From: Nitratireductor thuwali
GTDB lineage: Bacteria > Pseudomonadota > Alphaproteobacteria > Rhizobiales > Rhizobiaceae
Assembly (NCBI RefSeq): GCF_036621415.1
Contig: NZ_CP030941.1
Coordinates: forward strand, 496,001-560,000
Length of the DNA stretch: 64,000 nt
Direction: 5' to 3'
Made by a program: the position numbers and the translations under genes. Below, one piece after another: positions 54,392 to 62,765 of the stretch. The notes beneath the pieces were generated by a model, which was not told where the DNA came from, did no database searches, and saw nothing but the letters and a program-made list of their open reading frames with translations. How positions within the stretch are numbered: position 1 is the stretch's first letter; each line of letters starts with the position of its first letter.

Positions 54392-54470
54392 AAAAAAGGC
54401 CCCCGGAGGAGCCTGTCTTTCGCACATGGTTGGCTGTCGCCCGGCGGCTACGCCGCCTTGCCCATGTGCG
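54392..54470 (-). promoter_or_regulatory. ilvB transcription attenuator (pause hairpin and terminator)
   Basis: In transcript order, CGCACATGG (54470-54462) pairs with CCATGTGCG (54429-54421), enclosing an inner GGCGGC-GTA-GCCGCC hairpin. A terminator then follows, with GGCTCC pairing GGGGCC and then TTTTTT (54414-54392). GGCGGCGTAGCC (54457-54446) could pair with the terminator's GGCTCCTCC as an antiterminator. The leader peptide overlaps the first hairpin, so translation can choose between the forms. Confidence 0.82.
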
Positions 54471-54501
54471 ATCTTACTACGATAAGAACATTCTTTATCA
54501 T
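54448..54501 (-). CDS. ilvB leader peptide
   Basis: This 17-residue frame reads MIKNVLIVVRSHMGKAA and ends in TAG. Codons 5-9 are Val-Leu-Ile-Val-Val, exactly the end products of the operon, as in classical branched-chain attenuator peptides. There is no ribosome-binding site, and a promoter whose start should fall at about 54501-54503 leaves almost no leader, so the message may be translated as a leaderless mRNA. Starvation for branched-chain tRNAs would stall the ribosome and block the terminator. Confidence 0.85.
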   Translation of the reverse strand: MIKNVLIVVRSHMGKAA

Positions 54502-54509
54502 GGCGCGGA

Positions 54510-54538
54510 CTTTAAGACCGAAAATTGCACGGTGTCAA
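54510..54538 (-). promoter_or_regulatory. Candidate sigma-70 promoter of ilvB
   Basis: On the minus strand TTGACA (54538-54533) is a perfect -35, then 17 bp, then TTAAAG (54515-54510) as a weak -10. The expected start at about 54503-54501 nearly coincides with the leader-peptide ATG. Confidence 0.65.
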
Positions 54539-54662
54539 CCGGTAACGCGGGGCAATTGGGCACTTCCCGAACCGCCCGGTCCAGCTCTTTTTAACCATGC
54601 GGCCTCACCCCGCCTTAACCTCGAACGCGTAGCTTGGCCGATCAAGGGTGAGAGGGGACATC

Positions 54663-56489
54663 ATGTTTGTCGATGGCAAGGTCGAAGGCGAGACGACGGC
54701 GCAGGAACGCCGAGGGCTGAACCAGCCTGCTTCACGGCTTCTGGGTCACGTCGTGCAATGCGACGGCGCGCGCGCCATCATCGCGGCAGACATAGAAACC
54801 GGCGGCCAGGACATCGCCAATGTCTGGACCGTCGGCAAGATGATCTCAATCAATCTAGGCGCCACGCGCACGGTTGGCCTCGTCTATGCCATCGAGCGGC
54901 CGCAGCGCCGCTGGGACGACACCGGCAACAATCCGATCATGATCTGCGTCGAGCTTATCGGCGAGGTGCGCGACAGCGACGGCACCCCGTGCTTTGATCG
55001 CGGCATCACCGAGTACCCTTATATCGGTGCGCTCGCCCACCGCATCCGTTCGCGCGACCTGAAGGCGATCTACGACCTCGGTGGGCGGCGCTCCATCTCG
55101 ATCGGCCAGCTCTCGCAGGACAATGAGATAGACGCATGCCTGGCGGTCGACGAGACGCTTAACCGGCATTTTGCGGTTGTCGGCACGACCGGTGTCGGCA
55201 AATCGACTGCCGTTTCGCTGCTTCTGCGCAAGATGATCGAGTCGCGCCCCGATCTGCGGGTCCTGCTTCTCGACCCCCACAACGAGTTTGCCGCCGCCCT
55301 GCCCGACTATTGCGTACGGCTCGACACCAATTCCCTCGAATTGCCGTTCTGGCTGTTTCGGCTGGAAGAGTTCGTCGAAGTCCTGTTTCGCGGGCGCGAG
55401 GCGGTTGACGAGGAAGTCGAGCTTTTGCGCGACCTCATCGTGGACGCCAAGAACAGCTATTATGGCTCCGACACCGGATCCGCCCTCCGCCGGCCTTCCC
55501 TCAAGAGCGATATCACGGCGGACACGCCCGTGCCCTATCGCATGGCCGATCTGCTGCGCCTAATCGACGAGCGCATGGGCCAGTTGGATACCAAGGTGGA
55601 GCGCCCATTCCACCGGCAGATCAAATCCCGTCTCCAGTCGGCTCTGAACGACCCGCGCTATCGCTTCATGTTCGCCTCGCATGTCATCGAGGACTCCATC
55701 CATACGGTCATCGGCCGCATCTTCCGCGTCCCAGCGCAGGGGCGTCCCGTCACCTGTTTCGAAATGGCCGGCCTGCCCTCGGAGATCGTCAACTCCGTCT
55801 GCTCGGTGCTTGCGCGTCTGGCCTTCGACCTGGCGCTGTGGAGCGAGGGAAAGCTGAAGCTGCTCGTCATGTGCGAGGAAGCGCACCGCTATATGCCGGC
55901 CGATCCGCGCCTTGGCTTCGCGCCGACCCGCCATGCGCTGTCGCGCATCGCCAAGGAAGGCCGCAAATATGGCTGCTATCTCGGCGTCGTCACCCAGCGC
56001 CCCGGCGACCTCGACCCGACCGTGCTCTCGCAATGCTCGACGGTTTTCGCGATGCGGCTGGCAAACGAGCAGGACCAGTCGATCATCCGTTCGGCCATCG
56101 CCGATTCATCCGCGTCCACCCTCACCTTTCTTTCGGCCATGGGCCAGCGTGAGGCAATCGCCTTCGGCGACGGCGTGGCGACAACAATGCGCATGAAGTT
56201 TCAGCAACTGCCGGCGCACCTTTTGCCGGGCGCCAAGGATGACGCCGAAGCGCCGGCCGACCCCACCCAGGATGACATCAGCGAAGCGGGACTGGCTCTC
56301 ATCGTCGACCGCCTGCGCAACTCCGGCAAGCCTCCGCGGCAAACCGCCAGCGCCTTTTCCAACAATCTTGGCGTGGACAGGGCGACCGCGGGCGAGCGCT
56401 GGCACCATTCCGGAGCGCTCGGCTCCGTCTACGACCTGAGCGAGGCCGAAAAGGCCGGCCTGGCGACGAGGAGCCGCTTCTCCCGCTGA
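54663..56489 (+). CDS. HerA-like (DUF87) ATPase
   Basis: The 608-aa product is an ATPase of the HerA/FtsK group. An N-terminal HAS-barrel-like region (to about 140) precedes Walker A G-T-T-G-V-G-K-S-T-A at about residue 175, and L-L-L-D-P-H-N-E-F follows. V-M-C-E-E-A-H-R-Y-M is Walker B and V-V-T-Q-R-P-G-D-L-D the arginine-containing segment. In archaea HerA works with the nuclease NurA in DNA end processing; no NurA gene lies near. GAGAGGGG precedes the ATG at 54663, and the GTG at 54648 is less likely. Confidence 0.88.
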   Translation: MFVDGKVEGETTAQERRGLNQPASRLLGHVVQCDGARAIIAADIETGGQDIANVWTVGKMISINLGATRTVGLVYAIERPQRRWDDTGNNPIMICVELIGEVRDSDGTPCFDRGITEYPYIGALAHRIRSRDLKAIYDLGGRRSISIGQLSQDNEIDACLAVDETLNRHFAVVGTTGVGKSTAVSLLLRKMIESRPDLRVLLLDPHNEFAAALPDYCVRLDTNSLELPFWLFRLEEFVEVLFRGREAVDEEVELLRDLIVDAKNSYYGSDTGSALRRPSLKSDITADTPVPYRMADLLRLIDERMGQLDTKVERPFHRQIKSRLQSALNDPRYRFMFASHVIEDSIHTVIGRIFRVPAQGRPVTCFEMAGLPSEIVNSVCSVLARLAFDLALWSEGKLKLLVMCEEAHRYMPADPRLGFAPTRHALSRIAKEGRKYGCYLGVVTQRPGDLDPTVLSQCSTVFAMRLANEQDQSIIRSAIADSSASTLTFLSAMGQREAIAFGDGVATTMRMKFQQLPAHLLPGAKDDAEAPADPTQDDISEAGLALIVDRLRNSGKPPRQTASAFSNNLGVDRATAGERWHHSGALGSVYDLSEAEKAGLATRSRFSR

Positions 56490-56584
56490 ACGGCAAACGG
56501 CGCGGCGCCGCGAAATCGAGCCGTAGCGGGAATCCCGGGACCTTCCATTCGTGAACGGCCTATGCCTGACGGCCGCCAGTCGGT

Positions 56585-56640
56585 TGGAGCATGATCCCGA
56601 AAAGCGGGCACCGGTTTTCGGAAAAGACCAGGCTCCAGCA
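56585..56640. repeat. Rhizobial-type intergenic palindromic repeat
   Basis: GAGCATGATCCCGAAAAGCG continues to GGTTTTCGGAAAAGACC; CCGAAAA and TTTTCGG are inverted copies about 11 bp apart. This core (G-C-A-T-G-A-T-C-C-C-G-A-A-A-A) is a familiar intergenic element of Rhizobium, Mesorhizobium and relatives. It sits in the 193-bp gap between the convergent HerA-like and GGDEF genes. Confidence 0.75.
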
Positions 56641-56682
56641 AGGCGATAGATCACGATGATAGTTCAGAGGTCTCATCATCGC

Positions 56683-57474
56683 CTAAGCGCAGACCCTGTT
56701 ACGGCCCAGCCGTTTTGCCTGATACAGCATCTTGTCCGCACGCCGGTAGAATTCGTCGGCGGTTTCCCGCCCGTCCCAGACGGCAAGGCCGACGCTGGCC
56801 GTGATCTTCAGCCGGATATTGCCGGCCTCCACCCCGAGCACCGAAATGGCGCCTCGAATCCGCTCTGCGAGCTTTACCAGCGCATCCTGGTTCATGTTGG
56901 GCGCAACGATGGCGAACTCCTCGCCGCCCAGACGGGCAACCACGTCATGATAGCGTGTCATGTCTTTAAGGCACCTTGCGACCTGGCGCAGCACCTCGTC
57001 GCCCACGCCGTGGCCATGGGTATCGTTGACCAGCTTGAAGTGATCGAGGTCGAGGACCATGAGGCCCACGGGCTTCTCGATCCTTCTGAACTCCAGCAGA
57101 TATTCGCGCAGCGCGTCATCGAAGAAACGGCGGTTCTGGGTGCCTGTCAGCCCGTCGGTCAACGCCGCATGCTCCAGCGATTGCGAACGTGCGCTGAGGG
57201 ACTCGGTCATCGCCCGAAGCTTGCCCTCCTCGCGCACCTGGATGCGGATCAGCGGGTAGATGAAGAAAATGCCGAAGACGATCGCCGTGGCCAGCAACAC
57301 GCCGGTGGTAAACAGAAGCTGGGCGAATTCGCTCACCGCCTCCAGTTCGTAAAGAGGCAGGATCGTATTGGCGTCGGTGCGCAGGATTCCATAGGCGAAA
57401 AACAGCAGGACGCCTGCACCGAGAACGAGCGCAATGAAGACAAAAAAAGCCGATTCCGCCTTGTGGAAACGCAT
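56683..57474 (-). CDS. Membrane-bound diguanylate cyclase (GGDEF)
   Basis: The 263-aa product has two N-terminal membrane helices (about 10-30 and 54-76), a short linker and a GGDEF domain from about residue 100. The active site reads G-G-E-E-F, and R-Y-H-D five residues before it is the RxxD inhibitory I-site, so product feedback is expected. L-D-H-F-K-L-V-N-D-T-H-G-H is the family core. It makes c-di-GMP. A PilZ-domain protein is encoded about 14 kb away. Confidence 0.9.
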   Translation of the reverse strand: MRFHKAESAFFVFIALVLGAGVLLFFAYGILRTDANTILPLYELEAVSEFAQLLFTTGVLLATAIVFGIFFIYPLIRIQVREEGKLRAMTESLSARSQSLEHAALTDGLTGTQNRRFFDDALREYLLEFRRIEKPVGLMVLDLDHFKLVNDTHGHGVGDEVLRQVARCLKDMTRYHDVVARLGGEEFAIVAPNMNQDALVKLAERIRGAISVLGVEAGNIRLKITASVGLAVWDGRETADEFYRRADKMLYQAKRLGRNRVCA

Positions 57475-57606
57475 GCCCGCCCCGATTGAAAGCCTGCCTA
57501 CGCTTCTCCCACACCCGACCTTACACGAGGTTAACCGGAACCGGCGGAATCGGTCGATCTGATCATTTTCAGCCAGTTTCTTCCCCCGGCGAAGCGGTGG
57601 CCCGCA

Positions 57607-58539
57607 CTAGATCCTGACCCGCTTCCACCGCTCATCGAGTTGATGGCGGAACCACGTGGACTGCCGCTTGGCATATTGTCGTGTCGCGGCAATGGCTTGC
57701 TCGACGGCAACGGAAAGTTGCTGCTCGCCGGCCAGATATGATCCAAGCTCGCGTACGCCGATGGCCTTCATCGACGGCATCGCCGGCGAGAGCCCGAGCG
57801 ACAGCAGCGCCCGCACTTCCTGAAGGGCGCCGCGGCGGATCATCTGGTCGAACCGGAACGCGATGCGGCCGTGGAGCACCTTCCGGTCCGGCTCCAGAAC
57901 CGTCAGCTGCGCCGAGGCCAGATCCACCAGAGGCTGCCCTTTCCGGGCCTGCCATGCGCCGATCGGTTCGCCCGACGATTCCAGCACTTCAAGGGCGCGG
58001 ACGATGCGCTGCCCGTCACCCGGCTCGATCCGCGAAGCCGATTGCGGATCGCGCTCGGCAAGGAGCCGATGGAGCGTTTCGGCCCCTTCCATCTCCAGGC
58101 GCTTGCGCCACGCCTTGCGGACAGGATCGGGTATATCGGGCATCGGCGCCAGTCCCTGCGTCAGCGCCCTGAAGTAGAGGCCGGTGCCACCGACGAAGAT
58201 TGCCGGTTTTCCCGCCAGATCCCCCGAACGCACGAGATCCGCGACGTCGCGGAGCCAGGCGCCGGTCGAATAGGGAGCGGAAGGGTGCACATGGCCGTAG
58301 AGCCGGTGAGGCGCGGCAGCCAATTCCTCCGCCTGCGGCCGGGCCGTGATCACGGAAAGCACGGAATAGACCTGCATGGAATCGGCGTTGATGATGACCC
58401 CGCCCGTCTGTTGCGCCAGATTGAGCGCATAGCCCGACTTGCCGCTGGCAGTCGGCCCGGCTATCAGAAAGGCGTTCTTCAGCAATGCCGCCTGCCCCGC
58501 CCGAATGGACGCGCCCATGTCTCTTGTCGCAACGCTCAT
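57607..58539 (-). CDS. miaA: tRNA dimethylallyltransferase
   Basis: The 310-aa product has the P-loop L-I-A-G-P-T-A-S-G-K-S (about residue 26), I-N-A-D-S-M-Q-V-Y, F-V-G-G-T-G-L-Y-F-R-A-L, and Y-A-K-R-Q-S-T-W-F near the end. It adds a dimethylallyl group to A37 of tRNAs reading UNN codons. An ATG seven codons in (58518) is an equally possible start. The gene is head-to-head with serB and the two 5' ends overlap. Confidence 0.95.
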   Translation of the reverse strand: MSVATRDMGASIRAGQAALLKNAFLIAGPTASGKSGYALNLAQQTGGVIINADSMQVYSVLSVITARPQAEELAAAPHRLYGHVHPSAPYSTGAWLRDVADLVRSGDLAGKPAIFVGGTGLYFRALTQGLAPMPDIPDPVRKAWRKRLEMEGAETLHRLLAERDPQSASRIEPGDGQRIVRALEVLESSGEPIGAWQARKGQPLVDLASAQLTVLEPDRKVLHGRIAFRFDQMIRRGALQEVRALLSLGLSPAMPSMKAIGVRELGSYLAGEQQLSVAVEQAIAATRQYAKRQSTWFRHQLDERWKRVRI

Positions 58540-59404
58540 CTCCCATCCGCGCCAGCGCGCGTTGAAACCTCAATTGGCGAATATGGCGAGCAAGACCCTT
58601 GGCGCAAGCCGCATCGACTGGCTGGCGGCCGATATTGCCTGCGACATCGAAATACCTGAAGATCGCTCGCCGGGCGAAGCCGATGCCTTGCTGCGCACGG
58701 CGCTTACCGGCCAACCGGTCGACATCGCCGTGCAGCCGGCTGCCGGAAGGCGCAAGAAAATGCTGATCGCCGACATGGACTCGACCATGATCGACCAGGA
58801 ATGCATAGACGAACTGGCCGATGAAATCGGCATCAAGGAAAAGGTGGCTACGATAACCGCGCGCGCCATGAACGGCGAAATCGAGTTCGAACCTGCCTTG
58901 CGCGAGCGTGTGGCGCTCCTGAAGGGTTTGGAATTGGCTGTCGTCGGCAAGGTGATCGAGGGGCGCATCAGCCTGGCATCCGGTGGCCGCGAACTGGTCG
59001 CCACAATGAAGGCTGCGGGCGCCTATACGGCGCTCGTCTCCGGCGGCTTCGACGTCTTTACCGGCCGTATCGCCGAGATGCTCGGCTTTCACGAACACCG
59101 GGCCAACAGGCTGATCGAGGAGCGCGGCGTGCTCACCGGTCTGGTTACCGAGCCCATTTTGGGGATGCAGGCCAAGATCGATGCGCTGACCGGGATTGCC
59201 GCGCGGCTCGGCATAGGCCACGACGAGGTGATCGCGGTGGGAGACGGCGCGAACGACCTCGGCATGCTGCGCTTGGCAGGCACCGGCGTGGCGCTCCACG
59301 CCAAGCCTTCGGTTGCCGCGGCGGCAGGCATCCGTATCGACCATGGAGACCTGACCGCTCTTCTATACCTGCAAGGCTATCGACAATCGCAGTTTGCCCA
59401 ATGA
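58517..59404 (+). CDS. serB: Phosphoserine phosphatase
   Basis: The 295-aa product has a short N-terminal region beginning S-L-V-A-T-L-I-S-H-P, then a HAD domain with I-A-D-M-D-S-T-M-I (nucleophile), V-S-G-G-F-D-V-F-T-G-R-I and V-G-D-G-A-N-D-L-G-M-L. It makes serine from phosphoserine, the last step of that pathway. A longer open frame upstream belongs to antisense miaA. The start ATG (58517) lies within the miaA 5' end on the other strand. Confidence 0.95.
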   Translation: MSLVATLISHPRQRALKPQLANMASKTLGASRIDWLAADIACDIEIPEDRSPGEADALLRTALTGQPVDIAVQPAAGRRKKMLIADMDSTMIDQECIDELADEIGIKEKVATITARAMNGEIEFEPALRERVALLKGLELAVVGKVIEGRISLASGGRELVATMKAAGAYTALVSGGFDVFTGRIAEMLGFHEHRANRLIEERGVLTGLVTEPILGMQAKIDALTGIAARLGIGHDEVIAVGDGANDLGMLRLAGTGVALHAKPSVAAAAGIRIDHGDLTALLYLQGYRQSQFAQ

Positions 59405-59985
59405 TCCCGTTACGTACCGAACGGCTCGTGATCCGCAACTGGGAAGATCGCGACCGGCCGCTCTTCCACCGCATCAACTCCGACCCGCAGGTGATGGAGT
59501 TCTTTCCCTTCCGGCGCGACCGCGAAGCATCCGACAGGCTGCTCGACCGGCTGCACGAGGGCATCGCCGAGCGCGGGTTCGGCTTTTGCGCGCTGGAACG
59601 GCTGGAGGACGGCGCTTGCATGGGCTTTGCAGGGCTGAGCCTGGTTTCCGGCATTCCGGGCCTGCCGGCCGATAGCGTCGAAATCGGCTGGCGCCTGGCG
59701 CCTGAATTCTGGGGCAAAGGCTACGTGACCGAGGCCTCGAATGCCTGGCTCGACTATGGTTTCTCGGAACTGGGGCTGAAAGAGATCGTCTCCTTCGCCG
59801 TGCGCACCAACAAGCGCTCCACCTCGGTGATGGAACGCATCGGTATGACCCACTATCCGGACGAAGACTTCGATCACCCCGCCGTGCCCGACAGCCATCC
59901 GGCGCTCAAGCCCCACGTGCTTTACCGCATCTCGTACGAGACGTGGCAGCGCCTACGCAGCGACCACAGCGTCAGTCCATCCTGA
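59401..59985 (+). CDS. GNAT acetyltransferase (RimJ/RimL-like)
   Basis: The 194-aa product has the GNAT fold: L-R-T-E-R-L-V-I-R-N-W at the start, I-G-W-R-L-A-P-E-F-W-G-K-G-Y-V-T-E-A (acetyl-CoA-binding core), and S-V-M-E-R-I-G-M as its end helix. RimJ-like members acetylate protein N-termini or other amines. It overlaps serB by four bases (ATGA), so the two are co-translated, and its end overlaps the convergent degP gene by 14 bp. Confidence 0.88.
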   Translation: MIPLRTERLVIRNWEDRDRPLFHRINSDPQVMEFFPFRRDREASDRLLDRLHEGIAERGFGFCALERLEDGACMGFAGLSLVSGIPGLPADSVEIGWRLAPEFWGKGYVTEASNAWLDYGFSELGLKEIVSFAVRTNKRSTSVMERIGMTHYPDEDFDHPAVPDSHPALKPHVLYRISYETWQRLRSDHSVSPS

Positions 59986-61450
59986 GCGTCGCGAACCGCA
60001 GCTCACCGGTTTTGTTAGCGAGCATCAACAGTGCATTCTTCCGGCCCTGCGCCTTCAGATCCTCGATCTGGTCGAGCACTTCCTTGGGTGTGGAAACCGA
60101 TGTCAGCGCGATCTCGACGATGACATCGCCCGGCCGTATGCCTTGCTGGTCGGCCACCGAACCTTCCTCGACCTCGGAGATCAGCACGCCGCTAACGTCC
60201 TCGGGCAGTTCGAATGTCGCGCGCGCCTCATCGTCCAGCTCGACAATGGACATGCCCAGCACCTTCGCCTCGGCGACGGGCGGCTCGTCCACGCCCTCTT
60301 CGTCCTCGGCGGAAGCGACCTCCTCGTCTTCCTCCAGACGCCCGAGCTTGACCGTCACCGTCTTCCGCTCGCCCTTGCGCAAAACCTCTACCTGGACCTC
60401 GCTCCCCACCGGGGCTTCCGCCACGATGCGGCGCAGTTCGCGCTGGTCCACGACCTCGACGCCGTCGAAGCCGATGATGATGTCGCCGGCCTCCAGGACG
60501 CCCTCGGCCGGTCCGCCCTTCTCGATGCCGCTCAGGAGCACGCCGCGGGCCTCTTCCAGACCGAGGCTTTCGGCGATCTCGCCGGTAACCGGCTGAATGC
60601 GCACGCCGAGCCAGCCCCGCCTTGTTTCGCCGAACTCGCGAAGCTGATCGACCACGTTGCGCGCCAGGTTCGACGGGATGGCAAAGCCGATGCCGATCGA
60701 CCCGCCGGACGGCGAGATGATGGCCGTGTTGATGCCGATGACCTCGCCATCCATGTTGAACAGCGGACCGCCGGAATTGCCGCGGTTTATGGCAGCGTCC
60801 GTCTGGATGTAGTCGTCATAGGGTCCCGACCCGATCTGCCGGTTGCGCGCCGACACGATGCCCACAGTAACGGAGCCGCCGAAGCCGAACGGATTGCCGA
60901 TGGCCATGACCCAGTCGCCAATGCGCATCGCTTCGGAATCGCCGAAAGACACGGCACGCAAGCTGCGGCCGGTGGTATCGATCTTGAGAACCGCAATGTC
61001 CGTCTTCGTGTCGATGCCCACGAGTTCGGCGTCCACCTTGGAGCCGTCGGAGAAATTGACGATGATCTCGGCGGCGCCGGTGATCACGTGGTTGTTGGTG
61101 ACGACGATGCCCTCGTCGGCGTCCACCACGAAGCCCGATCCCAGCGAAGCCCCCTGCCCGGGCGGGCGGGGCCGGCTCTCCTGGTCGCGGAAGAACTCAC
61201 CAAAGAACTCTTCGAAAGGAGAGCCTTCCGGCAGTTGCGGCATAGGCACGCGGCCGGGACCGCGCGGCGCGACGTTCTGCGTCGTCGAGATATTGACGAC
61301 AGCGGAGAGCAATCCGTCCGCCAGATCGGCCACCGAAGCCGGCCCCCGCGACTGCGACCACCCATCGACCGGCACAGCGACGAGACCCACGGCAACAATC
61401 ACGGCCAGCAACGGACCGCTGGTGACGCGTAGCGGGTTGGCAAAGCGCAT
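59972..61450 (-). CDS. degP: Periplasmic serine protease of the DegP/Do family
   Basis: The 492-aa product has a signal peptide, a trypsin-like domain with N-N-H-V-I (His), T-D-I-A-V-L-K-I (Asp) and G-N-S-G-G-P-L (Ser), and two PDZ domains (about 275-365 and 395-490). It degrades or refolds damaged envelope proteins. A proline- and arginine-rich linker precedes the protease domain. It follows hflK/hflC and DUF2065 as usual in this order. Confidence 0.93.
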   Translation of the reverse strand: MRFANPLRVTSGPLLAVIVAVGLVAVPVDGWSQSRGPASVADLADGLLSAVVNISTTQNVAPRGPGRVPMPQLPEGSPFEEFFGEFFRDQESRPRPPGQGASLGSGFVVDADEGIVVTNNHVITGAAEIIVNFSDGSKVDAELVGIDTKTDIAVLKIDTTGRSLRAVSFGDSEAMRIGDWVMAIGNPFGFGGSVTVGIVSARNRQIGSGPYDDYIQTDAAINRGNSGGPLFNMDGEVIGINTAIISPSGGSIGIGFAIPSNLARNVVDQLREFGETRRGWLGVRIQPVTGEIAESLGLEEARGVLLSGIEKGGPAEGVLEAGDIIIGFDGVEVVDQRELRRIVAEAPVGSEVQVEVLRKGERKTVTVKLGRLEEDEEVASAEDEEGVDEPPVAEAKVLGMSIVELDDEARATFELPEDVSGVLISEVEEGSVADQQGIRPGDVIVEIALTSVSTPKEVLDQIEDLKAQGRKNALLMLANKTGELRFATLRMD

Positions 61451-61556
61451 ATCGGAAACCTTTCGCCCGGTTGTAATCGTGCCCGGCAGTCATGCTCGTA
61501 GGTGAATGCGGCGCGTTTTGGGCTCAGCCGCCTCGAACCATATTAGTACAGGCTCG

Positions 61557-61742
61557 TCATCCGCGAACAAGCCAGACGATGATGACACCGCACACCATCA
61601 CGGCGAGCCCGGCTGCACGCATTAGCCCCTCGGGCATGTTGATGACGTCGGCCGCCATCCGCTTGGCCAAGCCGGGCAATCCGCCGTAAAGGAGCCCTTC
61701 AAAGACGAGGACCAGGCCCAGCGCGGCAAGAAAGTCGGTCAC
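61557..61742 (-). CDS. DUF2065-family small membrane protein
   Basis: The 61-aa product has two hydrophobic stretches (A-L-G-L-V-L-V-F-E-G-L-L-Y and L-A-V-M-V-C-G-V-I-I-V-W-L-V), the pattern of DUF2065, which is found between hflC and degP in many Proteobacteria. I chose the GTG at 61742, with GGAG upstream; the frame to 61799 is longer but without support. Unknown role, probably part of the HflKC quality-control neighbourhood. Confidence 0.85.
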   Translation of the reverse strand: MTDFLAALGLVLVFEGLLYGGLPGLAKRMAADVINMPEGLMRAAGLAVMVCGVIIVWLVRG

Positions 61743-61760
61743 GTGGAGGCTCCGATGAAA

Positions 61761-61792
61761 AGCCCCGCGCGGCTGCAACACCGCGCGGGGCT
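61761..61792 (-). terminator. Rho-independent terminator after hflC
   Basis: AGCCCCGCGCGG (61761-61772) pairs with CCGCGCGGGGCT (61781-61792). In the minus-strand transcript a short TTTT run follows. It lies between hflC and DUF2065, so DUF2065/degP probably rely on read-through or on their own promoters. Confidence 0.75.
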
Positions 61793-61802
61793 CTCGCAAA
61801 AT

Positions 61803-62765
61803 TTACTGGGCCGCATCGTTCTGCTGTTGCGGAACAGGAAGCGCAGCCGTGGGACCACCGCCGCCCGGGCTCTGCCCGCCGGGGGCACTGCCGCCGGCGC
61901 TGCCGAAGTAACGGAAGAACTCCGAATCGGGCGTGAGAAGCATCGTCGTCCCGGACGGATCGAGCGCCTGCCTGTAGGCAGCCATCGAGCGATAGAACTC
62001 GAAGAAGTCCTCGTCACGCTGGAAGGCATCGGCGAAGATAGCATTGCGCTCGCCTTCACCCTCACCTCGGAGAATTTCCGCCTCACGCTGTGCTGCGGCG
62101 AGAATTTCGACCACTTCGCGGTCGGCGCGTGCCCGGATGCGGGCCGCCGCCTCGCGGCCTCGGGCACGAAGCCTTTCGGCCTCCGCCAGACGCTCCGCTT
62201 TCATGCGGTCGTAGGTCTGCTGCGAGACTTCGGCAGTGAGGTCGGTCCGCCGGATGCGCACATCCTCGATCTGCAGACCGAGGGTGGTGGCCGCCGTCGC
62301 CAACTGAGCGGCGACTTCACGCATCATCGAGCTGCGCTCCTCCGAAAGGGCTGCTTCGAAGCCACGCAAACCGTAAACGCGGCGCAAAGCGGCATCGAGA
62401 CGGGTCCGCAGCCTCTGCTCGGCCAGCGCGATGCTGCCCGAAACCTCCCGGCGGAAGACACGCGGGTCTTCGATCGAATAGGCGACGAAGGCATCCACCT
62501 CGTAGAACTTGCCGCCCGACACCTGCACACGGATATCGTCGAGATCGAACCGCATTATACGGTCCTCAATGTGCTGGACGTTGTCGGCTTCGAGAAAGCC
62601 GAAGGGCAGCTTGAAATAGAGACCCGGCTCGCGCTCCACATCGACGATCTCGCCGAAGCGCAGGACGATCGCCTGCTGGCGTTCATTGACCACGAAGATC
62701 GAGGAATAGAGAAGGAACAGCACGATCGCCGCGATGACGACGATAATTGGAAGACGATTATTCAT
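61803..62765 (-). CDS. hflC: FtsH protease modulator HflC
   Basis: The 320-aa product has one N-terminal membrane helix (I-I-V-V-I-A-A-I-V-L-F-L-L-Y) and a stomatin/SPFH band-7 domain (about 25-190) followed by a coiled-coil-like Glu/Arg/Ala-rich segment (E-R-L-R-A-R-G-R-E-A-A-A-R-I) and a Gly/Pro-rich tail. With HflK it forms a membrane cage around FtsH that limits its proteolysis. Its ATG shares a base with the hflK TGA (TGATG). Confidence 0.95.
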   Translation of the reverse strand: MNNRLPIIVVIAAIVLFLLYSSIFVVNERQQAIVLRFGEIVDVEREPGLYFKLPFGFLEADNVQHIEDRIMRFDLDDIRVQVSGGKFYEVDAFVAYSIEDPRVFRREVSGSIALAEQRLRTRLDAALRRVYGLRGFEAALSEERSSMMREVAAQLATAATTLGLQIEDVRIRRTDLTAEVSQQTYDRMKAERLAEAERLRARGREAAARIRARADREVVEILAAAQREAEILRGEGEGERNAIFADAFQRDEDFFEFYRSMAAYRQALDPSGTTMLLTPDSEFFRYFGSAGGSAPGGQSPGGGGPTAALPVPQQQNDAAQ

